From contig CANLCT010000040.1 in NCBI GenBank assembly GCA_947489195.1, forward strand, positions 1 to 41,468: a stretch of 41,468 nt of DNA. Direction: 5' to 3'. Under the pieces are notes generated by a model. That model saw nothing but the letters and a program-made list of their open reading frames with translations. It did no database searches and was not told the origin of the DNA. Source of the DNA: an uncultured Aquimarina sp. GTDB lineage: Bacteria; Bacteroidota; Bacteroidia; Flavobacteriales; Flavobacteriaceae. Position numbers and translations under genes: made by a program. Positions 17,160 through 25,563 of the stretch are shown piece after piece. Every line of letters begins with the position of its first letter. The stretch's first letter is position 1.

Positions 17160-17468
17160 ATGGCGGTGAAAAAGTTTTTATATACACTATTCTTTATAAC
17201 CTTGATGGTACTCAAGGTTTCCGCTGCGCCTATATATTTTCATGATTGTCAAGATGACGGGCATTTAGATGATTGCGAAATTTGCGAACATAGTATTCAC
17301 AACCAAAATGCAGAATTTTCAATTCCACCTCAATTTCAAAGTTTTGAAAATGATTCAGTCCCTACGTTACATCAACATGAAAGCTATTATGAAAGTGTTT
17401 ATATAACAACACTGATCATCCACCTTCGTTTTGGTAGACCTCCTCCCTATTCTCCTAGGTTTTCATAA
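17160..17468 (+). CDS. Small exported Cys/His-rich protein of metal locus
   Basis: A 102-residue protein with a typical signal peptide (K-K-F-L-Y-T-L-F-F-I-T-L-M then A-A-P). The mature part begins with a metal-binding-looking cluster, H-D-C-Q-D-D-G-H followed by D-D-C-E-I-C-E-H and more His, and ends in a proline-rich tail. I use the ATG at 17160; the frame opens at a TTG 9 nt earlier. Small proteins of this sort precede TonB receptors in flavobacterial loci and may help buffer or sense metal in the periplasm. A terminator overlaps its stop codon, so its mRNA can end before the receptor gene. Confidence 0.6.
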   Translation: MAVKKFLYTLFFITLMVLKVSAAPIYFHDCQDDGHLDDCEICEHSIHNQNAEFSIPPQFQSFENDSVPTLHQHESYYESVYITTLIIHLRFGRPPPYSPRFS

Positions 17469-17508
17469 AAAATCCTAGACTTAAAACAGAGTTTTCTAGA
17501 GATTTTTT
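17467..17508 (+). terminator. Terminator or attenuator after the small metal protein
   Basis: AAAAAATC-CTAGA pairs with TCTAG-A-GATTTTTT, with an inner AAAAC/GTTTT step, and the right arm ends in a T-run. It starts at the stop codon of the upstream gene and would reduce read-through into the TonB receptor gene. Confidence 0.6.
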
Positions 17509-17713
17509 CCTAAACCGTGTATTAAAAATCATAACGATTTATAAACACTGTCTGACTTTATTTAGGTTTAGTATACTACTACACCAGCATTTTTGATAGG
17601 GTTTAGCTTCTTTTTCCTGTGTGGAACTAGAATATAATAGCTTAATAATCCATTCTATATATTATAAATTCAATCAGACATTTACCAAAAATAATTTTCG
17701 ATTATTATTCAAA

Positions 17714-20122
17714 ATGAAACAATATTTTTTAATATTATTAATCCTGTGGTCATCATTCGTAATGGCCCAAGATGAAACATGTACTTATTCTCTTAATGGA
17801 AAGGTTTTGGCTTCAAATACTGAAGAGCCTGTAGCCTATGCTGTTGTTAAAGTAAAGGGCACAGAAAAATATACCACGACCAATGCCGAAGGTAGTTTTA
17901 TAATCGATAATTTATGCTCTGAAAATAATGTACTTATTATTTCGTGTTTAGGTTATACTGATTCATTAATAGACCATGAACACGACTCGGATATACACTT
18001 TTATTTAACTCAACAGGTTACAAGCTTGGACGAAGTAATTATACAAGCACAGCGATCTAAAGAAAAAGGGACGGAAACAATTTCACAGGTTACCATCGGA
18101 AAAGAGGCCCTTGACAGCAATCCTACCCAATCATTAGCGGCTAGCTTATCACAGGAACAGGGAGTAACATTTACATCATCTGGTACCAATGTACAATTAC
18201 CTGTTATTCATGGTTTAAACGGGAATCGGATTTTGGTTTTGAATAATGGACTAAAACATGGATTTCAAAATTGGGGTGCTGATCATGCCCCAGAAATAGA
18301 TGTTGCTTCGGCAAACAAGATTACCGTAGTTAAAGGTGCTGCCGGTGTACGATATGGTCCTGAAGCTCTTGGAGGAGCCATTATTATTGAACCTAACCCT
18401 TTACTTTTAAATAATCCATTTTATGCAGAACTAGGAACAGGTTACCAGACTAATGGTAGAGGCTACAATGCTAATTTAGAATTGGGGAATGGAACAGAAA
18501 ATTGGAGCTATTTTGCAAATGGAAATTATACCAGAATTGGTGATCGTAATACACCTGATTACAGTTTGACTAATTCGGGAAAAGAAGAAAAAGCCTTTAG
18601 TTTTGGGGTTCTTTATCACCTAAATCATTGGGATTTTAAGGTAAACTATAGTTTTGTTGATCAAAACCTAGCACTCTTACGATCTTCTGTTGCCGATAGT
18701 CCCAATTCGTTTATTCGAGCTATTAATTCAAATAGACCCATAATTATAAATCCATTCTCCTATGATATTAACGAACCCAGGCAAACAAGTCAACATCATT
18801 TGGCCAAGACAGAAATCAACTGGTGGTACACTCCTGGAGGAAGGCTTTCGCTAATTGGTGGGGTACAACTGAACAAAAGAAGTGAATTTGATGTACGTAG
18901 AAATGCCGAGCTGCCCATCATTGACCTCGATTTACTTACCTACGATTACCAACTCGAATGGAAACACCCTAAATGGCATGGATTAGATGGTTTGATCGGT
19001 GCGCAATATTTTAGTCAAAACAACGACAATAATCCAGGAACCCAGACCACTCCTTTTATCCCCAACTACAATACAGATAGGTATAGTGCTTTTGCGGTTG
19101 AAAGCCTAAAATTTGGAGAAAATACCATTGAAGCGGGACTGCGATTTGATGTAGAAACTATTGATGTACGTGGTAGAGAAACTAATAAAGATATTTTTAG
19201 GGATAACTTCACCTTCGCTAACTTTACGGGATCGTTTGGGTATATTCGACAATTTTCTGATAACAGCACCTTTAAAACAAATATAGGAACAGCCTGGCGT
19301 ACTCCAAATATGGAAGAACTGTTCAGTTTTGGACAGCACGGATTTAGAACAACCTTTGGGTTGCTCAGATTTATGGATACTAATGGTGAACTGAGTACCA
19401 ATGAAGTTACTCCTTTAGATCAAAGTGATGTGAAGTCAGAAAGAGGGTATAAATTCGTCAATGAATTTCAGACCAATAAAAATGGAAACACCCATATCAT
19501 AACCATGTATTCTCATTTTATAGAAAATTATGTTTTTGATCGCCCCATTGGAGTTTTTGGAACCATACGAGGCCCAATGCCAGGATTTATTTTTGATCAA
19601 GTTGATGCATTATTCTTTGGGATAGATTACAGTTGGAAAAAAGAATGGAGTACTAAAATTTCAAGTGTTTTTGGTTTTAGTTACTTGTGGTCTAGAAATA
19701 TTGAGGATAATGCTCCCTTAATTAACCAACCACCAATTTCGACAAATGCTGAATTTAAATGGAACCAAGGTCAAGTAGGGATATTTGATTATTTTAAATG
19801 GTCTATTCGGCCTAGTTATACCTTTAAACAATTTCAAGCACCCCGCACAATTACACCTTCAAGTTTAGTTGAGGGTACAGTAGAACTTACTACAGAATCT
19901 GAGATATTTGATTTTGCAGATGCTACTGATGGCTACTTTCTACTTGATCTATCCTGGAGCTTTAAATGGAAAAACCTTTATGGAGGTATAAGCGTTCAAA
20001 ATCTATTTGATACTTCCTATCGAAATTACCTTAACGAATTTCGCTATTTCGCCGATGAACCAGGTAGAAACTTACTTTTCACATTAAAATATACACTTAA
20101 AACAAAAGCTAAAAATGAATAA
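17714..20122 (+). CDS. TonB-dependent outer-membrane receptor, probable metal uptake
   Basis: An 802-residue receptor. After the signal peptide (M-K-Q-Y-F-L-I-L-L-I-L-W to V-M-A-Q) comes a carboxypeptidase-regulatory-like domain (V-L-A-S-N-T-E-E-P-V-A-Y-A-V-V-K-V) ending near a His-rich H-E-H-D-S-D-I-H. The plug (about 105-240) contains I-H-G-L-N-G-N-R-I-L-V-L-N-N-G and V-V-K-G-A-A-G-V-R-Y-G-P-E-A-L-G-G-A, followed by a long beta-barrel ending in L-L-F-T-L-K-Y. His residues near the plug apex (L-K-H-G-F and A-D-H-A-P) recall the ZnuD-type zinc receptors. I choose the ATG at 17714 because it starts the signal peptide; the open frame extends to 17621. Zinc as substrate is inference from the neighbours. 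Confidence 0.88.
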   Translation: MKQYFLILLILWSSFVMAQDETCTYSLNGKVLASNTEEPVAYAVVKVKGTEKYTTTNAEGSFIIDNLCSENNVLIISCLGYTDSLIDHEHDSDIHFYLTQQVTSLDEVIIQAQRSKEKGTETISQVTIGKEALDSNPTQSLAASLSQEQGVTFTSSGTNVQLPVIHGLNGNRILVLNNGLKHGFQNWGADHAPEIDVASANKITVVKGAAGVRYGPEALGGAIIIEPNPLLLNNPFYAELGTGYQTNGRGYNANLELGNGTENWSYFANGNYTRIGDRNTPDYSLTNSGKEEKAFSFGVLYHLNHWDFKVNYSFVDQNLALLRSSVADSPNSFIRAINSNRPIIINPFSYDINEPRQTSQHHLAKTEINWWYTPGGRLSLIGGVQLNKRSEFDVRRNAELPIIDLDLLTYDYQLEWKHPKWHGLDGLIGAQYFSQNNDNNPGTQTTPFIPNYNTDRYSAFAVESLKFGENTIEAGLRFDVETIDVRGRETNKDIFRDNFTFANFTGSFGYIRQFSDNSTFKTNIGTAWRTPNMEELFSFGQHGFRTTFGLLRFMDTNGELSTNEVTPLDQSDVKSERGYKFVNEFQTNKNGNTHIITMYSHFIENYVFDRPIGVFGTIRGPMPGFIFDQVDALFFGIDYSWKKEWSTKISSVFGFSYLWSRNIEDNAPLINQPPISTNAEFKWNQGQVGIFDYFKWSIRPSYTFKQFQAPRTITPSSLVEGTVELTTESEIFDFADATDGYFLLDLSWSFKWKNLYGGISVQNLFDTSYRNYLNEFRYFADEPGRNLLFTLKYTLKTKAKNE

Positions 20123-20230
20123 AGAAAGCATGCTTAGCTTATAGTTTTCAGAACAACTAGAACTCTTTAAAATTCAATAATCTCTATAAAACACTCTTAA
20201 ATTAAATCTTTAACATTAAAAACAAAAAAA

Positions 20231-20854
20231 ATGAAAACAATGAATCTAATTAAAAATTTACGACTATCAGCTATTTTATTTTCAGCTATTACCATTGTTG
20301 GTTGTAGTAGTGATGATGATGCTGCACCCGCAGAAGAAAACGAAATTGAAGTAGTTACTGATGTTACTCTTATTTTTACGAATACAGCTGATTCTAGCGA
20401 TGTGATAAGAGCCTCTGCTAAAGATCCAGATGGTGCAGGTGTACAAGAATTAGAAGTTTTAAACCCAATTACACTTGCTGCAGATACTGAATATACATTA
20501 ACGTTCGAAGTTCAAAATGCTTTAGATCCAGCAGATATTGAAGATATTGGTGTCGAAATTCTAGAGGAAGACAATGAACATCAGATCTTTTTTGCTTTTA
20601 CAGAAGGTGCTTTTGCTAACCCAGCTGGAAACGGGAATATAGACACTACTTCTGATCCAATTAATTACAACGATCAAGATGAAAATGGGAACCCTGTTGG
20701 TTTGTCTACTACATGGACAACTCCTAGTACAGCATCTACAGGAGGGACATTTACAGCTAGATTACAGCACCAGCCAGATTTAAAATCAGCTACAACTGGT
20801 TCTGATGATGGTGATACTGATTTTGACTTAAGCTTTGCTTTGAACATTCAATAG
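20231..20854 (+). CDS. Surface lipoprotein partner of the TonB receptor
   Basis: A 207-residue lipoprotein: signal peptide with lipobox I-V-G-C-S-S-D-D-D, the acid run after Cys being the type of export signal that sends Bacteroidota lipoproteins to the cell surface. The mature part has E-V-Q-N-A-L-D-P-A-D-I-E-D-I-G-V-E then an E-E-D-N-E-H-Q-I-F-F block, which I recall as typical of the small 'type 1 periplasmic binding fold' lipoproteins next to flavobacterial metal receptors. Asp, Glu and His are abundant, fitting divalent metal binding. It follows the receptor by 108 bp and is ended by a strong terminator. Confidence 0.72.
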   Translation: MKTMNLIKNLRLSAILFSAITIVGCSSDDDAAPAEENEIEVVTDVTLIFTNTADSSDVIRASAKDPDGAGVQELEVLNPITLAADTEYTLTFEVQNALDPADIEDIGVEILEEDNEHQIFFAFTEGAFANPAGNGNIDTTSDPINYNDQDENGNPVGLSTTWTTPSTASTGGTFTARLQHQPDLKSATTGSDDGDTDFDLSFALNIQ

Positions 20855-20879
20855 TTCGATTGATAATTTTAATATTTAA

Positions 20880-20921
20880 TCTCCCATTTTGTTTTAAAAA
20901 AACAAAATGGGAGATTTTTTT
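20880..20921 (+). terminator. Rho-independent terminator of the metal locus
   Basis: A 16-bp perfect stem (TCTCCCATTTTGTTTT with its complement), a 3-nt AAA loop and a run of T; it ends the rightward lipoprotein transcript. Confidence 0.92.
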
Positions 20922-21011
20922 GTACTGATTTGTAGGCTGACTTGTTCTATATATGATTGTCTTTTTAATTCTGTATAAACCCAATACTCAGTCTTAGTGT
21001 GTCTACTATGA

Positions 21012-21926
21012 TCACACTAAAATAGTTGCCCCTGTAGCTGTTTTATTATTTTGTTCATCAAAATAAAAATCTATCCTACCTAGATTTATTCCGTAAGCGC
21101 CTACTTGATTTACAAGTATATTTTTTCCATCAACATTTTTAACAATGGTTGGTTTTGGTAAAAACGTATGTGTATGCCCTCCAATAATTAAATCTATATT
21201 TCTGGTAATTTTTGCGAGATTTAAATCTGATATTTTGTCTGGATTATTTTTATAATAATAACCTAAGTGAGATAAACAGATAATTAAATCACATTTTTCT
21301 TCATCTTTTAGTGTACTTGTTATGTCCTGAGTGATTTCAACGGGGTTTAAATAGTCGGTTTCTTTGTACATTTTTTTACTTACTAAACCTGCTAGCTCTA
21401 CCCCTAACCCAAATATGCCAATTTTAATACCATCTTTAATTATTATTTTATAGGGCTTTACATGCGTGTCCAAAACTGTATTCTTAAAATCATAATTAGC
21501 AGAAACAAAATCGAATTTAGCGTTGGGTAATTGTTTATACAAGCCCTCAATGGAGTTGTCAAAATCGTGGTTACCAATAGTGGCTACGTCGTATTTTAGC
21601 ATACTCATGAGTTTAAATTCCAATTCGCCTCCAAAATAATTAAAGTAAGGTGTGCCTTGAAAAATATCACCAGCATCTAAAAGCAACGTATTTTTATTTT
21701 CTTTTCGAATTTGTTCAATTAAAGTAGCACGCTTAGCAACTCCACCTTTATTTGCATTTCTAGGATGGTTAGGTCCAAAAGCTTCAATATGACTATGCGT
21801 ATCATTGGTATGTAAAATAGTAATATGGCGTTGTTTTTTACCTATAAATGAAGGTAAAGTAAGCCCTCCAAGTATACTTAACGTAGAAGCTGTACCGAGT
21901 TGTTTTATAAAATTTCTTCTTTCCAT
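21012..21926 (-). CDS. 5'-nucleotidase-type metallophosphatase (N-terminal domain protein)
   Basis: A 304-residue member of the UshA/5'-nucleotidase metallophosphatase family. Dimetal motifs are visible: T-N-D-T-H-S-H (42-46), D-A-G-D (84-87), G-N-H-D (118-121), S-H-L-G, and G-G-H-T-H (about 248-254). The start M-E-R-R-N-F-I-K-Q-L followed by a hydrophobic stretch is a twin-arginine-like export signal, so it probably folds with metals before export. It contains only the catalytic domain; the substrate-binding C-terminal domain is encoded by the gene immediately upstream, whose stop codon shares one base with this start (TAATG). Together they should dephosphorylate extracellular nucleotides. 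Confidence 0.88.
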   Translation of the reverse strand: MERRNFIKQLGTASTLSILGGLTLPSFIGKKQRHITILHTNDTHSHIEAFGPNHPRNANKGGVAKRATLIEQIRKENKNTLLLDAGDIFQGTPYFNYFGGELEFKLMSMLKYDVATIGNHDFDNSIEGLYKQLPNAKFDFVSANYDFKNTVLDTHVKPYKIIIKDGIKIGIFGLGVELAGLVSKKMYKETDYLNPVEITQDITSTLKDEEKCDLIICLSHLGYYYKNNPDKISDLNLAKITRNIDLIIGGHTHTFLPKPTIVKNVDGKNILVNQVGAYGINLGRIDFYFDEQNNKTATGATILV

Positions 21927-22672
21927 TACTTTATCATTACACGGTTATCTATAACAGGTTGAAACGTATCTGTTTTTTTTAAATAATCAATAATAGCATC
22001 TCTAATTTTATACTCTAATTTAATGAGCTTCTTTGGTTCTTTAAAGAAATCCATTTTATCACCACCACCTTGTAAGTAATCCGATGTGAGTACATTATAG
22101 GTGTTGTTTTTATTAAAGACTTCGCCGTTAATTTTTAAATTATACCCCTTTTCTAGAAGCCTTAACTCAATATTTTTAGATAGTGGATGTGCCTTTTTAT
22201 TTTGAATAAAATAGTCTATTAGTGCAGATACTTTTTCGCCAGTAAGATTTGCTATTACCAGTTCGTTCTCAAAAGGCATTAATTTAAAGGCATGCTCTTT
22301 GGTTATTTCTCCAGCAGGAATACTAGCCCGTATTCCTCCATAATTTAACAAAACAAAATCAACAGATTCATTGGTTTTTTGTTTAAAAATAGGATTCGCC
22401 ATTTCAAAACACATATCTGCCATTAAATTCCCTAAAGAACTTTGCATATCCCCATCATTTTTATCTATTTTTTTAGAAGAATAACAAAGTACTTGTTGCA
22501 TGTCGGCACTTAGTTTTTCTTTATATGGAGCTACCATGCTATCTATTATCGAAGAAGGTAATATAATACTATCAATAGCAATATTTTTTGCTGTTATTTT
22601 GGTAAGCTGTTTTTCTGTTTTTTTACAAGAAATAAGTGCCAGTAAACAAAACAGGAAATAAGATAATTTCAT
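21926..22672 (-). CDS. 5'-nucleotidase C-terminal domain lipoprotein
   Basis: A 248-residue lipoprotein (L-L-A-L-I-S-C-K-K lipobox) holding only the 5'-nucleotidase C-terminal, substrate-specificity domain. Its hallmarks are N-Y-G-G-I-R-A near 109, P-F-E-N-E-L-V near 133 and D-Y-L-Q-G-G-G-D-K-M near 198. In most bacteria this domain follows the catalytic domain in one chain; here it is a separate gene placed first, and overlaps the catalytic gene by one base. The two products probably assemble, with this one anchored in a membrane. Confidence 0.87.
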   Translation of the reverse strand: MKLSYFLFCLLALISCKKTEKQLTKITAKNIAIDSIILPSSIIDSMVAPYKEKLSADMQQVLCYSSKKIDKNDGDMQSSLGNLMADMCFEMANPIFKQKTNESVDFVLLNYGGIRASIPAGEITKEHAFKLMPFENELVIANLTGEKVSALIDYFIQNKKAHPLSKNIELRLLEKGYNLKINGEVFNKNNTYNVLTSDYLQGGGDKMDFFKEPKKLIKLEYKIRDAIIDYLKKTDTFQPVIDNRVMIK

Positions 22673-22785
22673 TAGGATACTATTATTTAATAATGCTTTA
22701 AATTTATTATAACAATTAGCATAATTCCGTATTATGATGAATATTTTGTAACATTATTTTAACCTTAAGATAATTACATATTAGG

Positions 22786-23820
22786 CTACATCAAAATACC
22801 ATTTTTAGCTTTAATACTGGGAGGCAACTCTTTTTCTCCTAGCATTTCTCTAAGATCAATTTCTATGACTCGACAAAGAGATAACATTGGAATATCATTA
22901 GCCATTCCCTGAAAGGGATTTTCAGAATAATCGCCTACTACTTCCATCATTACGTAAACCCAACCTACTAGGGCTATAATAGGAATGGACAACCATACCC
23001 CCCATGCTCCTATTTTTAAGAATTCAGGAATCATGGTAAATGGTAATAAGATGATAAAAATCCCTATAAAATAACGACTCATATTTGCATATTGTCTTGG
23101 TAATGGAAATTTTTTAATACGTTCGTTCTTTCCTTGTAAGGTGTAAAAACTTTTTAAGATATTAGTTAACTCCATATGTCTAAAATCTTCTATAAAACCT
23201 TGTTCTCTCAATTTTTTCAAGTCTCTAGATTGTTCATTTACTATTTGTGTAGCTGTGTTAGCATAATTAATTAAGCGATCATATTCATTTTGAGGTAAAA
23301 AATGTTTTAATTCGGTGCTTGTTATTTCATCATCTACCAAACCTATTCCGAACTTTTCTTGATATTTTTTGGCTGTTTTAGTTGTAAACCCTCCTTGGCT
23401 AATATGTTCCCAAGGAGTGGCAACCAACAATTGATTTCTATGTGCATATAACCACGCGATGTGCCTATAAATGAGTCGTTTTTTAATGTTCTTTATCTCT
23501 GTTTCAGAAGCTTTTTTTTCGGCAAACAAATTGGTTACAAACCCATCAATCATCATACCCCAAGTACGACTATCGTTTACAATACCTCCCCATATTTTTC
23601 GAGCTTCCCACATACGATCATAAGCCTGATTGTTTTTAAAACCTACATAAAAAGCTACAGCGGTACCAATAATAGAAACAGGTAACCAAGGGATAATGAA
23701 TGTAATAATATTAAAATAGTAGAGGTTTGCCACTATTCCTATAAAAATTAGTAACCAAACAATGTGATGAAATGTCCATTTTATTAAATTAGTTAAGCCT
23801 ATTCCTTTAGTTATTATCAT
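22786..23820 (-). CDS. Bestrophin-family anion channel
   Basis: A 344-residue membrane protein of the bestrophin/UPF0187 family. The signature segments are G-F-K-N-N-Q-A-Y-D-R-M-W-E-A-R near 60-74, the central helical region with W-E-H-I-S, and the C-terminal E-N-P-F-Q-G-M-A-N-D-I-P-M followed by I-E-I-D-L-R-E-M-L-G. Four hydrophobic membrane helices are visible (about 15-33, 36-58, 245-265, 270-290). Bacterial members form pentameric channels for small anions or cations. It is monocistronic, with a 110-bp gap to the 5'-nucleotidase genes; a CAAATATA (TATATTTG on the minus strand) at 23916-23923 may be a -7 box. Confidence 0.92.
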   Translation of the reverse strand: MIITKGIGLTNLIKWTFHHIVWLLIFIGIVANLYYFNIITFIIPWLPVSIIGTAVAFYVGFKNNQAYDRMWEARKIWGGIVNDSRTWGMMIDGFVTNLFAEKKASETEIKNIKKRLIYRHIAWLYAHRNQLLVATPWEHISQGGFTTKTAKKYQEKFGIGLVDDEITSTELKHFLPQNEYDRLINYANTATQIVNEQSRDLKKLREQGFIEDFRHMELTNILKSFYTLQGKNERIKKFPLPRQYANMSRYFIGIFIILLPFTMIPEFLKIGAWGVWLSIPIIALVGWVYVMMEVVGDYSENPFQGMANDIPMLSLCRVIEIDLREMLGEKELPPSIKAKNGILM

Positions 23821-24136
23821 TACTTTTAAGTTCGTTTTGTTAAATATTATTAATTTAAACTTCTATATGTTCATCTTTTTTTGTATAAAGTGTTTTTTGA
23901 AACACTACCTAAAACCAAATATACTATCATTTTCATAAAAGCCATAAAGCCTTATTAAAACAACATTTCTTTAATAAACATCAAAACACCAGTAATATTT
24001 CTATTCCTTTTAGTAAGAATTTAACTCAAAAACATTTTATTTTTTTGAAGACTTTTGTTTTTTAAACCTAAAAAAATGCCTCAAGCATTTTAATATTTGC
24101 TTAAGGCATTTAATTAAGACTAAAACTATTCTTAAA
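23821..24136. other. Intergenic region between bestrophin and LolA-like genes
   Basis: 315 bp without a gene. It contains the promoter side of the bestrophin gene and the terminator of the gene to the right (24070-24110). Nothing else was found. Confidence 0.6.
24070..24110 (-). terminator. Rho-independent terminator
   Basis: On the minus strand TGCCTTAAGCA pairs with TGCTTGAGGCA (one G-T or mismatched pair) around a 9-nt loop and runs into seven T. It ends the LolA-like gene 27 bp upstream. Confidence 0.85.
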
Positions 24137-24913
24137 TTATTTTACTGGCTTATCAAAAATTGATTTATCTATAGCTTTTCCAAACTTTATATTTGTCCAG
24201 TTTGTAATTGTAAAGTTGTCGTCTTTTGCTTTACCATCCCAGTCTGAAGCTACATATTTACGTTTAGATGGTACTTTAATTCCATTTATAGTTTCATATT
24301 CAAATGACATCAAATTAGGCTCGGTTAATCCAAAAGCAACTACAGTAAACAAAAATTGATCAATCATTTTTGTTTCTTTATTAATATACAACACATAGGT
24401 ATCTTGGGCATCACCAACTTTATCTCCAAAAGTGATTTTTACACGATTGTAATCTTTGTCATTTACTTTTTGGTCTAAAAGTTTTTCATAGTTAACACCT
24501 TCATCTAACAATTTAAAAAACATAGAAAACCAATAGTAGTTTGTTTTTCTAAGGAATCGAGCAACACCATTTGCTTTTTCATCTGTAGATACTTTTCCGT
24601 CAAAAGTTACCCAAGCATCTTTTCCATTATAGCCTTCTACTACTTTACCATTTGCTCCGGTAAGACTATGTGTGGTATATGAGGCATGAGATAATTCCCC
24701 GTCAAAGGCATAGGTTTCATGGGCAACCAATGTTATAGCCCCCTCACCTGGTGGTGTACGGTATTCTAAATCATATTCTACCGTACCTAAATTATAAAAA
24801 TTTTGTTTTCCTCCAGTGGCATCTACCGTTTGAGCTACAAGCTCTTTTGCTGTTTGCGCTGTTGTTAGTGCTGTTGCTGCTATTAATGTTAATGCAAGAA
24901 TTATTTTTTTCAT
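24137..24913 (-). CDS. Secreted LolA-like/DUF6503-type protein
   Basis: A 258-residue exported protein: signal peptide M-K-K-I-I-L-A-L-T-L to T-T-A-Q, then A-K-E-L-V-A-Q-T-V-D-A-T-G-G, a start shared by many Bacteroidota periplasmic proteins of the outer-membrane-lipoprotein-carrier-like fold (I think DUF6503). The remainder is strand-rich with repeated Y-x-x-x-W and a long G-K-D-A-W-V-T-F-D-G block. No lipobox and no catalytic motif. It probably binds a lipid or another hydrophobic ligand, but its job is unknown. It is monocistronic and ended by its own terminator. Confidence 0.7.
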   Translation of the reverse strand: MKKIILALTLIAATALTTAQTAKELVAQTVDATGGKQNFYNLGTVEYDLEYRTPPGEGAITLVAHETYAFDGELSHASYTTHSLTGANGKVVEGYNGKDAWVTFDGKVSTDEKANGVARFLRKTNYYWFSMFFKLLDEGVNYEKLLDQKVNDKDYNRVKITFGDKVGDAQDTYVLYINKETKMIDQFLFTVVAFGLTEPNLMSFEYETINGIKVPSKRKYVASDWDGKAKDDNFTITNWTNIKFGKAIDKSIFDKPVK

Positions 24914-25207
24914 TTTATTTATTTTAGTGGTTATTAGTGATGTATTTTACTATATAATGGTAATTTAAATGTTTCGACGCTTATATCGATATATTTTACT
25001 GTAAGAATTTATCTCCATTTCATATTAATTACTAAGACACGTCTGTAAAAAATATATAAATGCATAGTTACATTTCATAATAAAGCATTCCTAATCAGGA
25101 ATAAGCTTAAACCTTTAAAATATACATACACATTTTACCTAGTTACATTTTGTTTTATAAAAAATAAAAAAGGATAGTATAGATAAACAAAAATATGTAT
25201 ATTTAAA

Positions 25208-25220
25208 TGATTGTAAATCA
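25208..25220. promoter_or_regulatory. Operator-like palindrome 1
   Basis: TGATT-GTA-AATCA, 54 bp before the precursor start codon. It nearly matches the palindrome at 25229-25241; the two centres are 21 bp apart, about two helical turns, as expected for cooperative dimers bound to one face. Confidence 0.45.
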
Positions 25221-25228
25221 ATTATATA

Positions 25229-25241
25229 TGATTTGAAATCA
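25229..25241. promoter_or_regulatory. Operator-like palindrome 2
   Basis: TGATT-TGA-AATCA, flanked by A and T to give the perfect 15-bp palindrome ATGATTTGAAATCAT at 25228-25242. Resembles, but does not match, the FNR/CRP pattern because the inner spacing is one base too long. Confidence 0.45.
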
Positions 25242-25273
25242 TGTATTTTTTTATTCACTAAATATATTACAAT

Positions 25274-25507
25274 ATGAAAATTGAAGTCAACACAGACAAT
25301 GTGGATGCTTTGAAAGAAGCAGCATTGAAATTCTCTTCCCGCGAAGTTGTAGCAGAAGCACTTTCAAAAAACGCTCAGGAAACACTGAGCAAATTAGGTA
25401 TTAGCGTAGACTCTGATACTGCTAAAGCAATCGAATCAAAAGCTAAATCATTTGATACTAATGATCATTCGAAATCTGCGGCAGCAATTATTCACATTGA
25501 TCTTTAA
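25274..25507 (+). CDS. Putative precursor peptide of the radical SAM cluster
   Basis: A 77-residue peptide with no signal peptide. Residues 8-60 are Ala/Lys/Glu/Ser-rich and would form amphipathic helices (E-A-A-L-K-F-S-S-R-E-V-V-A-E-A-L), fitting a leader; the last 17 or so, D-T-N-D-H-S-K-S-A-A-A-I-I-H-I-D-L, would be the core. There is no Cys, so thioether crosslinks to Cys are excluded; His, Ile, Asp and Lys are possible targets. It is placed first, separated from the enzyme genes by a hairpin that could let it be made in excess, the common arrangement for RiPP precursors. That it is a substrate is inference from context; no precursor family is recognised. Confidence 0.6.
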   Translation: MKIEVNTDNVDALKEAALKFSSREVVAEALSKNAQETLSKLGISVDSDTAKAIESKAKSFDTNDHSKSAAAIIHIDL

Positions 25508-25515
25508 AATGTTAA

Positions 25516-25549
25516 TAAACTATGTGGTTATAAAAAGCCACATAGTTTA
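25516..25549 (+). terminator. Perfect hairpin between precursor and enzyme genes
   Basis: TAAACTATGTGG (25516-25527) pairs perfectly with CCACATAGTTTA (25538-25549) around a 10-nt A-rich loop. It lies in the 56-bp gap after the precursor gene and could act as a leaky terminator or protect the precursor mRNA; the T-run after it is poor, so stabilisation is at least as likely as termination. Confidence 0.6.
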
Positions 25550-25563
25550 AATTATATCTATGT

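Larger units (their letters stand above)
24914..25273. other. Control region of the radical SAM cluster
   Basis: 360 bp between a leftward gene and the rightward cluster. Besides the two operator-like palindromes it holds ATTCCT/AGGAAT arms around AATC at about 25087-25102. No promoter with both consensus elements at good spacing was found; the T-rich stretch TATTTTTTTATTC at 25244-25256 is AT-rich leader. Confidence 0.5.

Noticed and set aside
25228..25242. FNR/CRP binding site
   Set aside because: The half-sites TGAT/ATCA are spaced by five bases, not the four required in the FNR consensus.
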